From assembly GCA_005884115.1 (NCBI GenBank), contig VAXW01000010.1:1-59257 (forward strand): a stretch of 59,257 nucleotides of DNA. Direction: 5' to 3'. Within the stretch, counting starts at the first letter, position 1; every line of letters begins with the position of its first letter. The notes beneath the pieces were generated by a model. It was not told the DNA's origin, did no database searches, and saw only the letters and a list, made by a program, of their open reading frames with translations. Below, one piece after another: positions 50,321 through 59,060 of this stretch. A program made the translations under genes and the position numbers. The stretch comes from Actinomycetota bacterium. GTDB lineage: Bacteria; Actinomycetota; Thermoleophilia; Solirubrobacterales; Solirubrobacteraceae.

Positions 50321-52243
50321 GTGAGCGCGGCCACCCTCGAAGGCCTACGCCCCTCCGACCCGGTGGAGCGCCTGCTGGAGGACTCGTGGCACGCGCGCTC
50401 GAAGAGCGCGAGCGCGCGCGAGCGCACCGTCGAGGGACTCGCGGCGCTCGCGTTCCTCTGCTGCGCTGGACCTCTCGCCATACATGCGCTCGGAGCCCAC
50501 GACGTGGACCCGCTGCTGGCGGCCTCGATGGTCGGCATGTACGCGTTCGTCGCCCGGCTGATCAAGTTCCCGATCGGAGCCGGCTACGTGGTGCCGTCGT
50601 ATCTGGTGCTCGTCCCGATGCTGCTGCTGCTGCCGCCAGGGCTCGTCCCCCTGCTCACGGCCGGCGGCCTGCTGCTCGGCACGCTCATCAAGTCGCTCGC
50701 GCGCAGGGCTGAACGCGAGCGCGTGCTGATGTCGATCCCCGACGCCTGGCACGCGCTGGGGCCGGCCGTCGTACTGGTCGCGGCGGGCCCAGTCCACGGT
50801 GGCGTGCACGCGGCGCTCGTCTACGCGGCGGCCTTTGCGGCCGGCTGCATGGTCGACCTGACCTCGGCCACGGTGCGCGAGGCGGCGATCCAGGGGCTGC
50901 GCTCGCATCTCCAGCTTCGAGTGATCGCGCTCGTGTGGCTCGTCGATGCCGCGCTTGCGCCGCTCGGGCTGCTGGTCGCGCACGCCGCCGTGCACGAGCG
51001 CGCGGATCTTCTGCTGATCCTGCCCGTCAACGGGCTGCTGTTGGCGCTCTCGCGCGAACGCAACGCACGCATCGCGCAGGCCCACAGGCGCCTCGAGGCG
51101 CTGCTCACCGACCCGCTGACCAAGCTCGGCAACCGCCGCAAGCTGAGCGCGGACCTCGAGGCTCGCTTCGCGAAGGCGTCGACGTCAGCTCCGCTCGTGC
51201 TCGCCCTGTTCGACCTGGACGGCTTCAAGGGCTACAACGACACGTTCGGCCACCTAGCCGGCGACGCGTTGCTCGCGCGCCTCGGAGTCAAGCTGAAGGC
51301 GGCGGTGGAGGAGCACGGGAGCGCCTACAGGCTCGGAGGGGACGAGTTCTGCGTGCTGCTGAGCGCGCCTGCGCAGGAGCTCGGGCGGGGATTGGCCGCG
51401 GCGGTCGACGCGCTGAAGGAGAGCGGCGAGCGATTCGCCGTCGGCGCCTCCTACGGCGCGGTGGCGCTCCCGGCGGAGGCGGCAAACCTGGAGCACGCGA
51501 TCCAGCTGGCGGATGAACGCATGTACGAGCGCAAGCGAGGGCGGCCGTCAAACCGGGGTGAGGAGGTACGCGAGGTGCTTGGAAGCATCATCCACGCCAA
51601 CCGGCCGGCGCTCGAGGCCCACTCCAGCGAGGTGGGGCGGCTGTGCCTGCGCGTGGGCATACGGCTCGGGCTCACGGGCGAGGCCCTGCTGGAACTCGAG
51701 CACGCCGGGGCCCTCCACGACATCGGCAAGGTCGGCATACCGGACACGATCCTCGCCAAGGTCACACCGCTGAGCGAGGCGGAGAGCGAGTACGTGCGCC
51801 GCCACACCCTGCTCGGCGAGCGGATGCTCGCCGCCATCCCGGCGCTGCGGGGAGTTGCGGCGCTGGTGCGCTCCTCGCACGAGCGCTGGGACGGTGGCGG
51901 ATACCCCGACGGACTCGCGGGCGAGCAGATCCCACTCGGCTCGCGCGTGATCGCGGCCTGCGACGCATATGAGGCGATGCGCAGCGAGCGCCCCTACCGC
52001 GCGCGGCTGGGACACGGAGCGGCTTGCGAGGAACTGCGTCGAGCCTCGGGACTGCAGTTCGACCCCGATGTGGTGCAGGCGCTGCTCACCGAGCTCGCCG
52101 AGGCCGGCGAAGCGCCGGCAGCGGAGAGCGCCGCGGCCAGCACCGAGCACCGGCGCCAGCAGCGCTGCACGCTTGCCCACCGCACCGATCCTTGCGCCCA
52201 GCACGGGCCTCGGGAGGAGTGCACGGTGGGGGCGCAGAACTAA
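50321..52243 (+). CDS. Membrane GGDEF + HD-GYP c-di-GMP protein
   Basis: This 640-aa protein has an N-terminal membrane region with six or so helices (residues 45-245), a GGDEF domain with intact RLGGDEF, and an HD-GYP domain with HDIGKVGIPD and ERWDGGGYPDGLAGEQIP. Both catalytic motifs look intact, so it could make and break c-di-GMP. GTG start at 50321 follows the secreted-protein gene by 156 bp. Confidence 0.92.
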   Translation: MSAATLEGLRPSDPVERLLEDSWHARSKSASARERTVEGLAALAFLCCAGPLAIHALGAHDVDPLLAASMVGMYAFVARLIKFPIGAGYVVPSYLVLVPMLLLLPPGLVPLLTAGGLLLGTLIKSLARRAERERVLMSIPDAWHALGPAVVLVAAGPVHGGVHAALVYAAAFAAGCMVDLTSATVREAAIQGLRSHLQLRVIALVWLVDAALAPLGLLVAHAAVHERADLLLILPVNGLLLALSRERNARIAQAHRRLEALLTDPLTKLGNRRKLSADLEARFAKASTSAPLVLALFDLDGFKGYNDTFGHLAGDALLARLGVKLKAAVEEHGSAYRLGGDEFCVLLSAPAQELGRGLAAAVDALKESGERFAVGASYGAVALPAEAANLEHAIQLADERMYERKRGRPSNRGEEVREVLGSIIHANRPALEAHSSEVGRLCLRVGIRLGLTGEALLELEHAGALHDIGKVGIPDTILAKVTPLSEAESEYVRRHTLLGERMLAAIPALRGVAALVRSSHERWDGGGYPDGLAGEQIPLGSRVIAACDAYEAMRSERPYRARLGHGAACEELRRASGLQFDPDVVQALLTELAEAGEAPAAESAAASTEHRRQQRCTLAHRTDPCAQHGPREECTVGAQN

Positions 52244-52326
52244 CCCCTCTACAGCCAGCTCGCGCATCCGTCAGGCACCCGGCCCGCACTGCCAAGGTGG
52301 GGCGCCCGGGAGGACGGGAGCCAACC

Positions 52327-52653
52327 GTGGAGGAGCCGTTGCCCGTAATCGTCGTCGTCGTGCTTTCGGTCCTGGTGGTGGCTGGGCTGTTCGCGATCGC
52401 GCTCGGTCGCGCCGCGGCGAGCGAAGACGAAGCGATGGACAGGCTGATCGCCGAACGCCGGCGAGAGCTCTCCGAGCGAGCCGAGCTGGCACAGACTGCC
52501 CCTGCTCGCGAACGCATTGTGGGACCGCGCTCGGCACCATTCAGCTCGCGGGCGTCGGCTCCGCCTTCGCCCGAAGGCGTCGCCGCCGGCGACAGTCCGC
52601 TCGTGGGGGCACGCGCGCGGCGCAGGCGCCGGCGGCGCGCGCCGGCGGCGTAG
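52327..52653 (+). CDS. Small single-pass membrane protein
   Basis: This 108-aa protein begins with VEEPLPVIVVVVLSVLVVAG, a membrane helix, then a short charged helix (DRLIAERRRELSERAEL) and a basic Arg-rich tail (RARRRRRRRAP). No family is recognised. GTG at 52327 was chosen because the helix begins there. Confidence 0.5.
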   Translation: MEEPLPVIVVVVLSVLVVAGLFAIALGRAAASEDEAMDRLIAERRRELSERAELAQTAPARERIVGPRSAPFSSRASAPPSPEGVAAGDSPLVGARARRRRRRRAPAA

Positions 52654-52752
52654 GGCCGGGTCGGCGGTCCGCGCACGCGGCGGCTGCGGCCGGCAGTGCC
52701 GGGTGTAGAGCGGCAGGCGGCCGGTGCGCGGAGGCGCGCTCGCGCGCTCGCG

Positions 52753-53046
52753 TCAGGACGCAGCGGGAGCAGGGTCCTGGCGCACGATGACCGTGTCCGC
52801 GATCGGCACGATCTCGGTGACGGGCAGATCGGCGCCCTGGGCGTGGGCGCGGATGGCCTCGGGGCTCTCAGCCTCGTACACGCAGAACGTCCCCAGCTTC
52901 CCGCTCGGCTCGCCGAGCACGTAGCTGCGGATCCAGCGCACGCCCGAGTCCGGAGCATCGCCGACCTCGGTGGAACGTGCGGCCGCAGCCTGTAGCGCGT
53001 CGCCCGAGGGCCAGCCGTCGCGACGAATGATGCCGTAGAGCTCCAT
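52753..53046 (-). CDS. DUF4242 family protein
   Basis: This 97-aa protein matches DUF4242/SCO4226-like small proteins: RWIRSYVLGEPSGKLGTFCVYEA, ESPEAIRAHAQGADLPVTEI. Family members are ferredoxin-like and some bind nickel. ATG at 53046 gives the family start. Confidence 0.78.
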   Translation of the reverse strand: MELYGIIRRDGWPSGDALQAAAARSTEVGDAPDSGVRWIRSYVLGEPSGKLGTFCVYEAESPEAIRAHAQGADLPVTEIVPIADTVIVRQDPAPAAS

Positions 53047-53245
53047 TGTGAGCCTCCTCTGTCGTGGAATCTTGCTCCATGCCGCACGGTGCCCGACGCT
53101 CGGGGCGCCGTGGGCTCCTCGGCGGATACGCACGGCTACGTTATCCACCGGGGCGCCGGCCGAGGCGGACGTGTGAGCGCTCTCACCCGGGCGCAGGCGC
53201 AGTGCCCTGCTCGGACTGCGGTGCCGCGTCTACGATCCCAGCGCG

Positions 53246-53785
53246 ATGGGTTCACGGCAGCCGAACATGCTCGTGCGCGCCGCTGTCCCCGCCGACGCGT
53301 CGGCGTGCGCGGCGATCTACGCCCCCTACGTGACCGACACCGCGATCACCTTCGAGGCGGAGCCGCCTTCGGCGGCGGAGATGGAGAAGCGCATAGAGGC
53401 GGCAGCGCGCAGCCACGCGTGGTTCGTGCTGGAGGACGCTGGGCGCGTAGTCGGCTACGCGTATGGCGGTCCGTTCAACAAGCGCGCAGCCTACCGCTGG
53501 TCGTGCGAAGTGAGCGTGTACGTGGAGCTCCGGCGGCGGCGCACGGGAGCGGGTCGCGCGCTGTATGAGGCGCTGTTGGCGCGGCTCGCCGAACGGGGCT
53601 TTCGCATGGCGGCGGCCGGAATGACGCTGCCGAACGACGCGAGCGTGGCCCTGCACCGCGCGATGGGCTTTGAGCCGGTGGGTGTGTACCGGCGCATCGG
53701 CTACAAGCACGGGACCTGGCACGACGTCGCCTGGATGCAGCGGACGCTGGGCGGCGGGCAAGATCCCCCTCCGGAGCCGAGCTGA
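53246..53785 (+). CDS. GNAT N-acetyltransferase, phosphinothricin-acetyltransferase-like
   Basis: This 179-aa enzyme has the PAT-type pattern VRAAVPADASACAAIYAPYV, YVELRRRRTGAGRALYEALL (acetyl-CoA loop) and VALHRAMGFEPVGVYRRIGYKHGTWHDVAWMQR. It would acetylate a small amine such as phosphinothricin or an amino acid. Start may be Met8. Confidence 0.88.
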   Translation: MGSRQPNMLVRAAVPADASACAAIYAPYVTDTAITFEAEPPSAAEMEKRIEAAARSHAWFVLEDAGRVVGYAYGGPFNKRAAYRWSCEVSVYVELRRRRTGAGRALYEALLARLAERGFRMAAAGMTLPNDASVALHRAMGFEPVGVYRRIGYKHGTWHDVAWMQRTLGGGQDPPPEPS

Positions 53786-53919
53786 TGGGATCGCTCGCTA
53801 CCGAGAAGCTCTACGACGGGCGGGCAGCGCTGAGCTCTCAGCGCACGCGGCTCGGAACCCCCAGCGCGGAACACCCGTGTGCGATCTCGTGGCCCGTCGA
53901 ACCCCAGCAGACAAAGGTA

Positions 53920-53946
53920 GCCGGGAGCCGCTTCGCAGCTCCCGGC
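53920..53946. terminator. Bidirectional hairpin terminator
   Basis: GCCGGGAGC/GCTCCCGGC form a perfect 9-bp stem with a 9-nt loop between the convergent GNAT and DUF6458-like genes. Confidence 0.65.
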
Positions 53947-53976
53947 CAGCCGTTTTGTCTCGGCGCTCCGTGTCGC

Positions 53977-54204
53977 CTACCAGCGCGGCGGCGGTTCTTC
54001 GTGTGGGCCCATGGGCCGTTCATAGCTACCGCGACGCGGAGCCCAGAGCAGCATGTAGAGCACCGACAGGATCAAGCCAGCCACGCCCACGACGATCAAG
54101 ATCAGTCCCACAGTCGCCAACGAGATTCCAGAAACGGTGACGGTGACGGCGTACCGAAGGATCGCGCCTACGGCGATCAGGAACAGGGACGTACCAAGTG
54201 GCAT
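53977..54204 (-). CDS. DUF6458-like small membrane protein
   Basis: This 75-aa protein has two membrane helices. SLFLIAVGAILRYAVTVTVSGISLATVGLILIVVGVAGLILS is typical of DUF6458, a small actinobacterial membrane family without known function. The tail is polar and Pro-rich. Confidence 0.78.
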   Translation of the reverse strand: MPLGTSLFLIAVGAILRYAVTVTVSGISLATVGLILIVVGVAGLILSVLYMLLWAPRRGSYERPMGPHEEPPPRW

Positions 54205-54316
54205 GAGTTTCAGCTACCCGTGGGGCTCCGGCGGCAAACTGCCTGCTCGTGTGCCAAAGCTCGCCAACCGTGGCCAAAGCCCGCAAACCGTCTCGATGGC
54301 TCGCGCGACGCGCCGG

Positions 54317-54727
54317 CTAGGGCGAGGGCTGGTGCGATCCGTCGAGCGTGCCGACCAGTCCCCTGACCCGCGCTGCGATCTCGTCCCGGATCGCTCGGAC
54401 CTCGTCGAGCGATCGTCCGCGCGGGTCGGGCAGCTCCCAATCGATGTATCTCTTGCCCGGGACATACGGGCAGCTGTCGCCGCAGCCCATCGTCACGATC
54501 ACGTCGGCCTGGTCGGCAACGTCATCGGTCAGGCGCCGCGGCTTGCGATCGACGAGATCGATGCCGACCTCTCGCATGACCTCGACGACCTCGGGATGAA
54601 CCTGATCGGCCGGCGTGGTCCCGGCGGAGAGCGCGAGATGCCGTCCATCCGCCTCGCGCTCGAACAGAGCGGCGCTCATCTGAGACCTTCCAGCGTTGTG
54701 GAGGCAGACGAACAGCGCCGTCGCCAT
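54317..54727 (-). CDS. Arsenate reductase / low-MW phosphatase-like protein
   Basis: This 136-aa protein has the P-loop CLHNAGRS (Cys-x5-Arg-Ser) at the N-terminus, a second Cys pair in GCGDSCPYVPG and the acidic DWELPDP. These are features of thioredoxin- or mycothiol-linked ArsC. ATG at 54727 overlaps the upstream ferritin-like gene stop (TGATG), so they form an operon. Confidence 0.88.
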   Translation of the reverse strand: MATALFVCLHNAGRSQMSAALFEREADGRHLALSAGTTPADQVHPEVVEVMREVGIDLVDRKPRRLTDDVADQADVIVTMGCGDSCPYVPGKRYIDWELPDPRGRSLDEVRAIRDEIAARVRGLVGTLDGSHQPSP

Positions 54728-55548
54728 CAGAGCGTGTCGAGCGGTACGCCGATGATGCTCATCCGGCGTCTGAGACCGTCGAGCGCGAACGAGCGCAGCT
54801 CCTCTTGCGAGGCACCTAACAGCGACGGGTCGGCGCCCGTGGGAAGCGTCAGCGACTCGGCGACGGCGGGCAGGAGCTCCCGCAGCGTAGCGCGCACGAT
54901 GCCGCCCATTCCGGCATCGCCGGCAACCGCCTCGCGCAAGAACCACACGCCGTAAGCGATGTGGCGCTGCTCGTCGTGGTGGATCTTCGTGTACCCCGAG
55001 ACGAAGCCCGGCAGCAAACTCTCGCGCTGCAGGAACCCGGTCGTGAACTCGAACGTCGTCAGACCCAAGGTCGCCTCGAGGATCAGGTGGTAGATCGTCA
55101 CGAACGCCACCTTCGCGGTCGAGTCGGTGGGGTTCGTGCGGAGGCGCTCATCGGCGGCCACCAGCTTCTTGTCGAAGATCGTGCGGAAGGCCGGCGAGAC
55201 CAGGGCGCGCGCGCGAGAGACGTGGGCTCCGATCTGCGCGGGCGCAGCGACCACCTCGTCCTGGAAGCGGGCATAGAACTGCATGTGGCGCGCCTCGTCG
55301 ACCTGCTGAGTGGCCAGGAACGTCGCCTCCTCCTCGCTGTCATGGGCGCCAACCAGCCCCGAGAACTTCGTGGTGATGCGCTCCTCGGCGACCATGAGCG
55401 ACCCGAGCACGAACTCGATCAACGAACGGTCCTCCATCGCGGCCCACTGCTCGCGATCCCGCGCCAGGTCGATCGCCCAGGGATTCCACTGGGCGTCCTC
55501 CCAGTGCCTGTAGAGGGTTTGCGGATCGTTCAGATGCAGCTCGCTCAA
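54727..55548 (-). CDS. R2-like ferritin-fold oxidase
   Basis: This 273-aa protein has the R2 metal ligand pattern: Glu in MVAEERITTKF, QQVDEARHMQF, ILEATLGLTTFEF and HHDEQRHIAYG. This fits R2 or R2-like ligand-binding oxidases. The frame opens with TTG at 55548, immediately beside the tRNA-Val 3' end, so no leader or ribosome-binding site is available. An internal start or processing of a joint transcript is possible. It is coupled to arsC. Confidence 0.8.
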   Translation of the reverse strand: MSELHLNDPQTLYRHWEDAQWNPWAIDLARDREQWAAMEDRSLIEFVLGSLMVAEERITTKFSGLVGAHDSEEEATFLATQQVDEARHMQFYARFQDEVVAAPAQIGAHVSRARALVSPAFRTIFDKKLVAADERLRTNPTDSTAKVAFVTIYHLILEATLGLTTFEFTTGFLQRESLLPGFVSGYTKIHHDEQRHIAYGVWFLREAVAGDAGMGGIVRATLRELLPAVAESLTLPTGADPSLLGASQEELRSFALDGLRRRMSIIGVPLDTL

Positions 55549-55620
55549 TGGGCGCGGCGGGTTTCGAACCTGCGACCTCTCGCGTGTGAAGCGAGCGCTC
55601 TCCCACTGAGCTACGCGCCC
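55549..55620 (-). tRNA. tRNA-Val(CAC)
   Basis: A 72-nt minus-strand gene with acceptor GGGCGCG/CGCGCCC, anticodon loop TTCACAC (anticodon CAC) and T loop TTCGAAA. One T-stem pair (A-C) is mismatched. A -10 box TAGAAT lies about 10 bp upstream on the minus strand. Two 5'-half copies lie at 57493 and 59020. Confidence 0.93.
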
Positions 55621-55894
55621 TGGAGGGCGGATTCTATTGGGCCCTGAGGCTCGCCGGACGACGGCAATGCGGGCTTCGGGAATGCCGCCCCTCAGGGCTC
55701 GCTTGTCATGGCTCGTTCGTCGCGCTCTGCGTGCTCAATCACGTCTCGACGTTTGGGGGGCAGCCGGCGCTGGCCCCGCACGGTTCCTCCCCGCCAGCGC
55801 GATTCGCGCTACGCCCACAGCGCGGGAGCCTCGTACCGCGCGGAGGCGATAGAGGTTACCTCCGCGCCCAGGCTTTCCGATCGGTGGCTAGTGG

Positions 55895-56596
55895 TCACAT
55901 CGCCGCGTTGGTGCATGGCGTGCTCGCGGATGCCATTTCGCTCGAGCCGTCTCGGTAGCTGATTAGTAGCCGCGAGGTCCACGTCCGCCGCCGGCAGGTC
56001 GTCGGCGTGGTGAGGAATGCGTGCGACCCGTCGGTCCGGTCGCTGAGGCTTGTGTTGACTTCTTGGCCGACGGTCTCGCCGTCGGGCAGGCAGCCTGGAG
56101 TGACCGGAATGTTCGAGATTTCCAGCGTCGAGCCGCGTATTTGCAGGCGGCTGATGCTCGCCACCTGGTGAGATCCGGGCGGGGTGCCGGCAAAGAGAAG
56201 CTGTTCCGGCGCGTGGAAGACGTAGATGTCACCGTAGACGGGATCAATTGGCGGGCCACAGCCGGTGTCAACCGCGCCGCTGCCGCCTCCGACCTGACTC
56301 GATTCGGGACAGGCGGCCGTACCGAACAGATACAGTTCGACGTCGCTCGCCGTGCAGGCAGGAACGACCGTCTCGTCGAAGCTGCTGCCGACCGGCAGAT
56401 CGACGCGCTCAGCCGCCACCGGCTTGGGTTTGCCGCTTGCGTCCGTTCCGTAAACGATCTGGCTGGCTAGCCCCGTGGAAGCGCCCGGCATCTGCGTCAT
56501 GAACCCGAAGCCGTAGCGCAGAGGCGTCGCCGCGGCGTTTGAAGCACACGCCAGCGCAAGCACCGCTCCGGTCACGATAGTGATTGCCTTTTGCAT
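55895..56596 (-). CDS. Secreted actinobacterial protein of unknown function
   Basis: This 233-aa protein has a signal peptide (ITIVTGAVLALACASNAAA) and a Cys-containing beta-rich mature part ending in TTPTTC...WTS...YRDGSSE, a pattern I associate with Solirubrobacterales secreted proteins. It is divergent from the TetR gene, whose operators lie in its promoter, and is probably its target. It lies in the first tRNA-Val islet. Confidence 0.7.
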   Translation of the reverse strand: MQKAITIVTGAVLALACASNAAATPLRYGFGFMTQMPGASTGLASQIVYGTDASGKPKPVAAERVDLPVGSSFDETVVPACTASDVELYLFGTAACPESSQVGGGSGAVDTGCGPPIDPVYGDIYVFHAPEQLLFAGTPPGSHQVASISRLQIRGSTLEISNIPVTPGCLPDGETVGQEVNTSLSDRTDGSHAFLTTPTTCRRRTWTSRLLISYRDGSSEMASASTPCTNAAM

Positions 56597-56613
56597 CGTT
56601 CTCCTCCTCTTAT

Positions 56614-56667
56614 TGAGATTATCTCAGCAACGTGCGGAGATGATAGCAGCCTGCTGAGGAGAACTCA
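56614..56667. promoter_or_regulatory. Two TetR operator candidates
   Basis: TGAGATTATCTCA (56614-56626, perfect palindrome around one base) and TGAGGAGAACTCA (56655-56667, imperfect) share TGAG...CTCA ends and lie 41 bp apart in the 89-bp divergent spacer. Confidence 0.55.
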
Positions 56668-56685
56668 ATAAGGTATCCTTGGAGC

Positions 56686-57369
56686 ATGTCCACAGGGTCG
56701 GCTCGTCCGGCTTCCACTCGGCGCGGTGACCAACAGCGCCGAACACCGGCCGGCGGGGAGCCGCGCAGGCTCGACACCGAGGCGCGAGCAGGCCAGCTGA
56801 TCGACGTTGCCAAGCGCCTGTTCGCCCAGCGTGCCTACGACGAGGTCAAGGTCGAGGACGTCGCTACCGCCGCCGGTGTCTCAGAAGCGCTCGTCTACCA
56901 CTACTTTCAGACCAAGCGAGAGCTCTACGTGGCGGTGATCCGCGCCGCTAGCAAGGACATGGCCGCCGCTGTCGAACCTGATCCGGACCTCCCAGCCCAG
57001 GAGCGACTCCATGCGGCGATCGATGCTTACCTTCGATACGTCGAATCGCACGCTGAGGGCTACCGAACCCTGCATGAGGGCGGGATCGGCTCGGATCCGG
57101 AGATCCGCGCCATACGCCGCCAAGCGAACAAGCGCAATGTCCGGCGCATCGTCAAGGCGATCGCCGCGGACGCCAAACCTCCGAAGTCTCTGGAGCTTGC
57201 TGTACGAGGCTGGCTCGGGTTCATGGAGTCTGCCTGCCTGTCATGGCTGGACAGCCGCAATGTCCCGCGCGAGGAGCTCCGCGAGATATTCGCCCAGGTC
57301 CTGGTCGCCGCGGCTCTGACCGCATGGCCCGATGACGCCCGACCACCTGAGGCACGGATCACGACGTAA
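56686..57369 (+). CDS. TetR-family regulator
   Basis: This 227-aa protein has a basic N-terminal extension (STRRGDQQRRTPAGGEPRR), then a TetR HTH (AKRLFAQRAYDEVKVEDVATAAGVSEALVYHYF). The ligand-binding domain is helical with AIRRQANKRNVRRIV. It probably represses itself and the divergent secreted-protein gene through the TGAG/CTCA sites. Confidence 0.9.
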   Translation: MSTGSARPASTRRGDQQRRTPAGGEPRRLDTEARAGQLIDVAKRLFAQRAYDEVKVEDVATAAGVSEALVYHYFQTKRELYVAVIRAASKDMAAAVEPDPDLPAQERLHAAIDAYLRYVESHAEGYRTLHEGGIGSDPEIRAIRRQANKRNVRRIVKAIAADAKPPKSLELAVRGWLGFMESACLSWLDSRNVPREELREIFAQVLVAAALTAWPDDARPPEARITT

Positions 57370-57492
57370 CCCAGCGACCGATTGACCGCCGAGATCTCGG
57401 GGCGCGCCCGCAATGCGCCACGAGCCCCAAGGGTTGGCGCACCTAACGAGCACAACGCAGGCGATCCGGGCTCATCACGCGCCCTTGCCGAG

Positions 57493-57553
57493 TCGCGTGT
57501 GAAGTGAGCGCTCTCCCACTGAGCTACGCGCCCTGGACGCCCGATTCTATTGG
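57493..57553 (-). repeat. 5' half of tRNA-Val with its promoter (copy B)
   Basis: Bases 57493-57533 match the 5' half of tRNA-Val (anticodon arm through acceptor 5' strand) with one change. The homology continues through the upstream -10 region (ATTCTATTGGGG) to about 57553. It marks the end of an islet inserted at the anticodon arm. Confidence 0.85.
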
Positions 57554-57562
57554 GGTTTCGGA

Positions 57563-57814
57563 GTGGTGGACAGTCGGAGGAGCGTGGTGCTGAGCGGCGC
57601 TGTCACGAACGATGACGGCACCGCATCATTCAACTTCAGCATCACGTCCAGCCGTGGCCCCCGGATGACCACGTACACCCGAACGTGCGTCGAGTGCGGC
57701 AACGCGTTCGCTGCGACGAGCCCTAGGCGCTACTGCGAAGACTGCGGAACGCCACGAGCGCGGGTCCGGCGCCACCGAGCCGCTCGGCGCCCTGCCGTGT
57801 CCGACGGCGGCTGA
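57563..57814 (+). CDS. Small zinc-ribbon ORF
   Basis: This 83-aa frame (GTG at 57563; Met at 57665 would give 49 aa) contains CVECGNAFAATSPRRYCEDCG, a four-Cys zinc ribbon, then a basic tail. It lies directly after tRNA-Val copy B in the second islet. No family beyond zinc ribbon is recognised. Confidence 0.4.
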   Translation: MVDSRRSVVLSGAVTNDDGTASFNFSITSSRGPRMTTYTRTCVECGNAFAATSPRRYCEDCGTPRARVRRHRAARRPAVSDGG

Positions 57815-58579
57815 TCGGTCTTTTTTTCGAAACAAACCCGAGGCGCGAAATCGGGTGGCGGGCTTTTTTCACCGCGAGTTCCCGCAATCGCCGCGACCGA
57901 TCGACGCGGGGTAGCGACCTCCCCCCTGGCTCTGGCTCGCCTTCCGGCCGGGCGATACCGACGCCGCGACCTATCGGGCAGTGTCGTCAGGGCCAAGCGC
58001 CGACAGCGACGCGCCTGTTCAAGCTGCGTCAACAGCCTGCCGACTTCGCGGGTCAGGTGCGCCTCGTAGCGCACCGCCAATTCGACACCAGAGAGCTATT
58101 CGAGCCGCTTGAGCGCGAACTTGATCAGCTCGTGCGGAGGTTTATCCCGCGACGATCAAGCAACCGGAACCCGGGAGGGAATGAGGACCTGGATCTGCGG
58201 GCGCGACAGCGCCGAACCTTCGTACCACTTCGGATTTTCACTTCATGCTGGGGGTTACCACCCCGTTCCACAAAGCGGCGATTTGTCAAGAGCGATCCTC
58301 CCATAGTGCCCCCAGGTTGCCGAGCGGCGCGGGCTTCACTCAGGGCTCGCCGGCAGCGGTGGAGGGCGTCGATCTAGCGATGCGGAAGCTCCTTGCGGCG
58401 ACTGTCAGCCTCACGGGCTTGCGGACGCTGGCCGACCCTCAACCCACAGCGGCCCCAACCTTCGCCGGGGCCGCTGGGCCAAATTAACCAGTGCCCATCA
58501 CTGGCACTGTCGGAGCCCCTAGCAGGGCTCCACCCAGAGCCTAGCGCCCTGACGAACGATGTCAAGGGGCTCTAGGTAG
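57815..58579. other. Gene-free stretch with a row of hairpins
   Basis: No gene is supported. Three perfect stem-loops follow one another: 58448-58456/58467-58475 (9 bp, AGCGGCCCC), 58489-58495/58503-58509 (7 bp, CAGTGCC) and 58512-58518/58525-58531 (7 bp, GGAGCCC). They could be a terminator cluster, a structured RNA or recombination sites. Confidence 0.5.
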
Positions 58580-58777
58580 GTGGGCCAAAAGCCGCAATTT
58601 GCGAGCTGGCTGTACACGAATCGAAGGTTCGTCGAGAGCGACTCCCTGTTCGCGGAGTGGCTGCCGGACAGCGAACGCTCGCAGATCCCCGGCGCGGGCC
58701 ATTTCTTTCCGATCGAGAACTCGGAGCGGGCGGCGGACACCCTGGCGACGTTCTTCGCACGTCATCCCATGAGCTAG
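58580..58777 (+). pseudogene. C-terminal remnant of an alpha/beta hydrolase
   Basis: The 65-aa frame ends with IPGAGHFFPIENSERAADTLATFF, the catalytic-His end of epoxide-hydrolase/haloalkane-type alpha/beta hydrolases. The nucleophile and N-terminal two thirds are missing. Confidence 0.65.
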
Positions 58778-58880
58778 CGGCGGCAAACCCTCGCCGCGCG
58801 CGGGAGCGGTCGGGCGGTGGACCAGGTTTGATCGTTTGGAGGGCACGGCGGCTCGCGGCGCTAAGCGCCATGGCCGATGG

Positions 58881-58911
58881 TTTGGGCAGCAACCCCAATC
58901 CGCTGCCCAAA
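58881..58911. terminator. Hairpin after the hydrolase remnant
   Basis: TTTGGGCAGC/GCTGCCCAAA form a perfect 10-bp stem with an 11-nt loop, the likely terminator of the lost hydrolase gene. Confidence 0.5.
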
Positions 58912-59019
58912 CCCAGCCGTATCGCGCCTAATTCCAGCCGCATCCAACTGCCACGCCGGCCGGCCGGATCACCCCGAAAACACCGTGAATCCGGGCGATC
59001 TGGCCACTCTTCCGCCAAG

Positions 59020-59060
59020 TCGCGTGTGAAGCGAGCGCTCTCCCACTGAGCTACGCGCCC
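59020..59060 (-). repeat. 5' half of tRNA-Val (copy C)
   Basis: This 41-base stretch is identical to the 5' half of tRNA-Val at 55580-55620. The flanking upstream region (GGGAGGGCGGGATTATGGG) is related but diverged. It ends the second islet. Confidence 0.85.

Noticed and set aside
49267..50712. 481-aa frame on the plus strand
   Set aside because: It overlaps the secreted protein and GGDEF/HD-GYP genes in another frame and is His/Arg/Pro-rich without domains.
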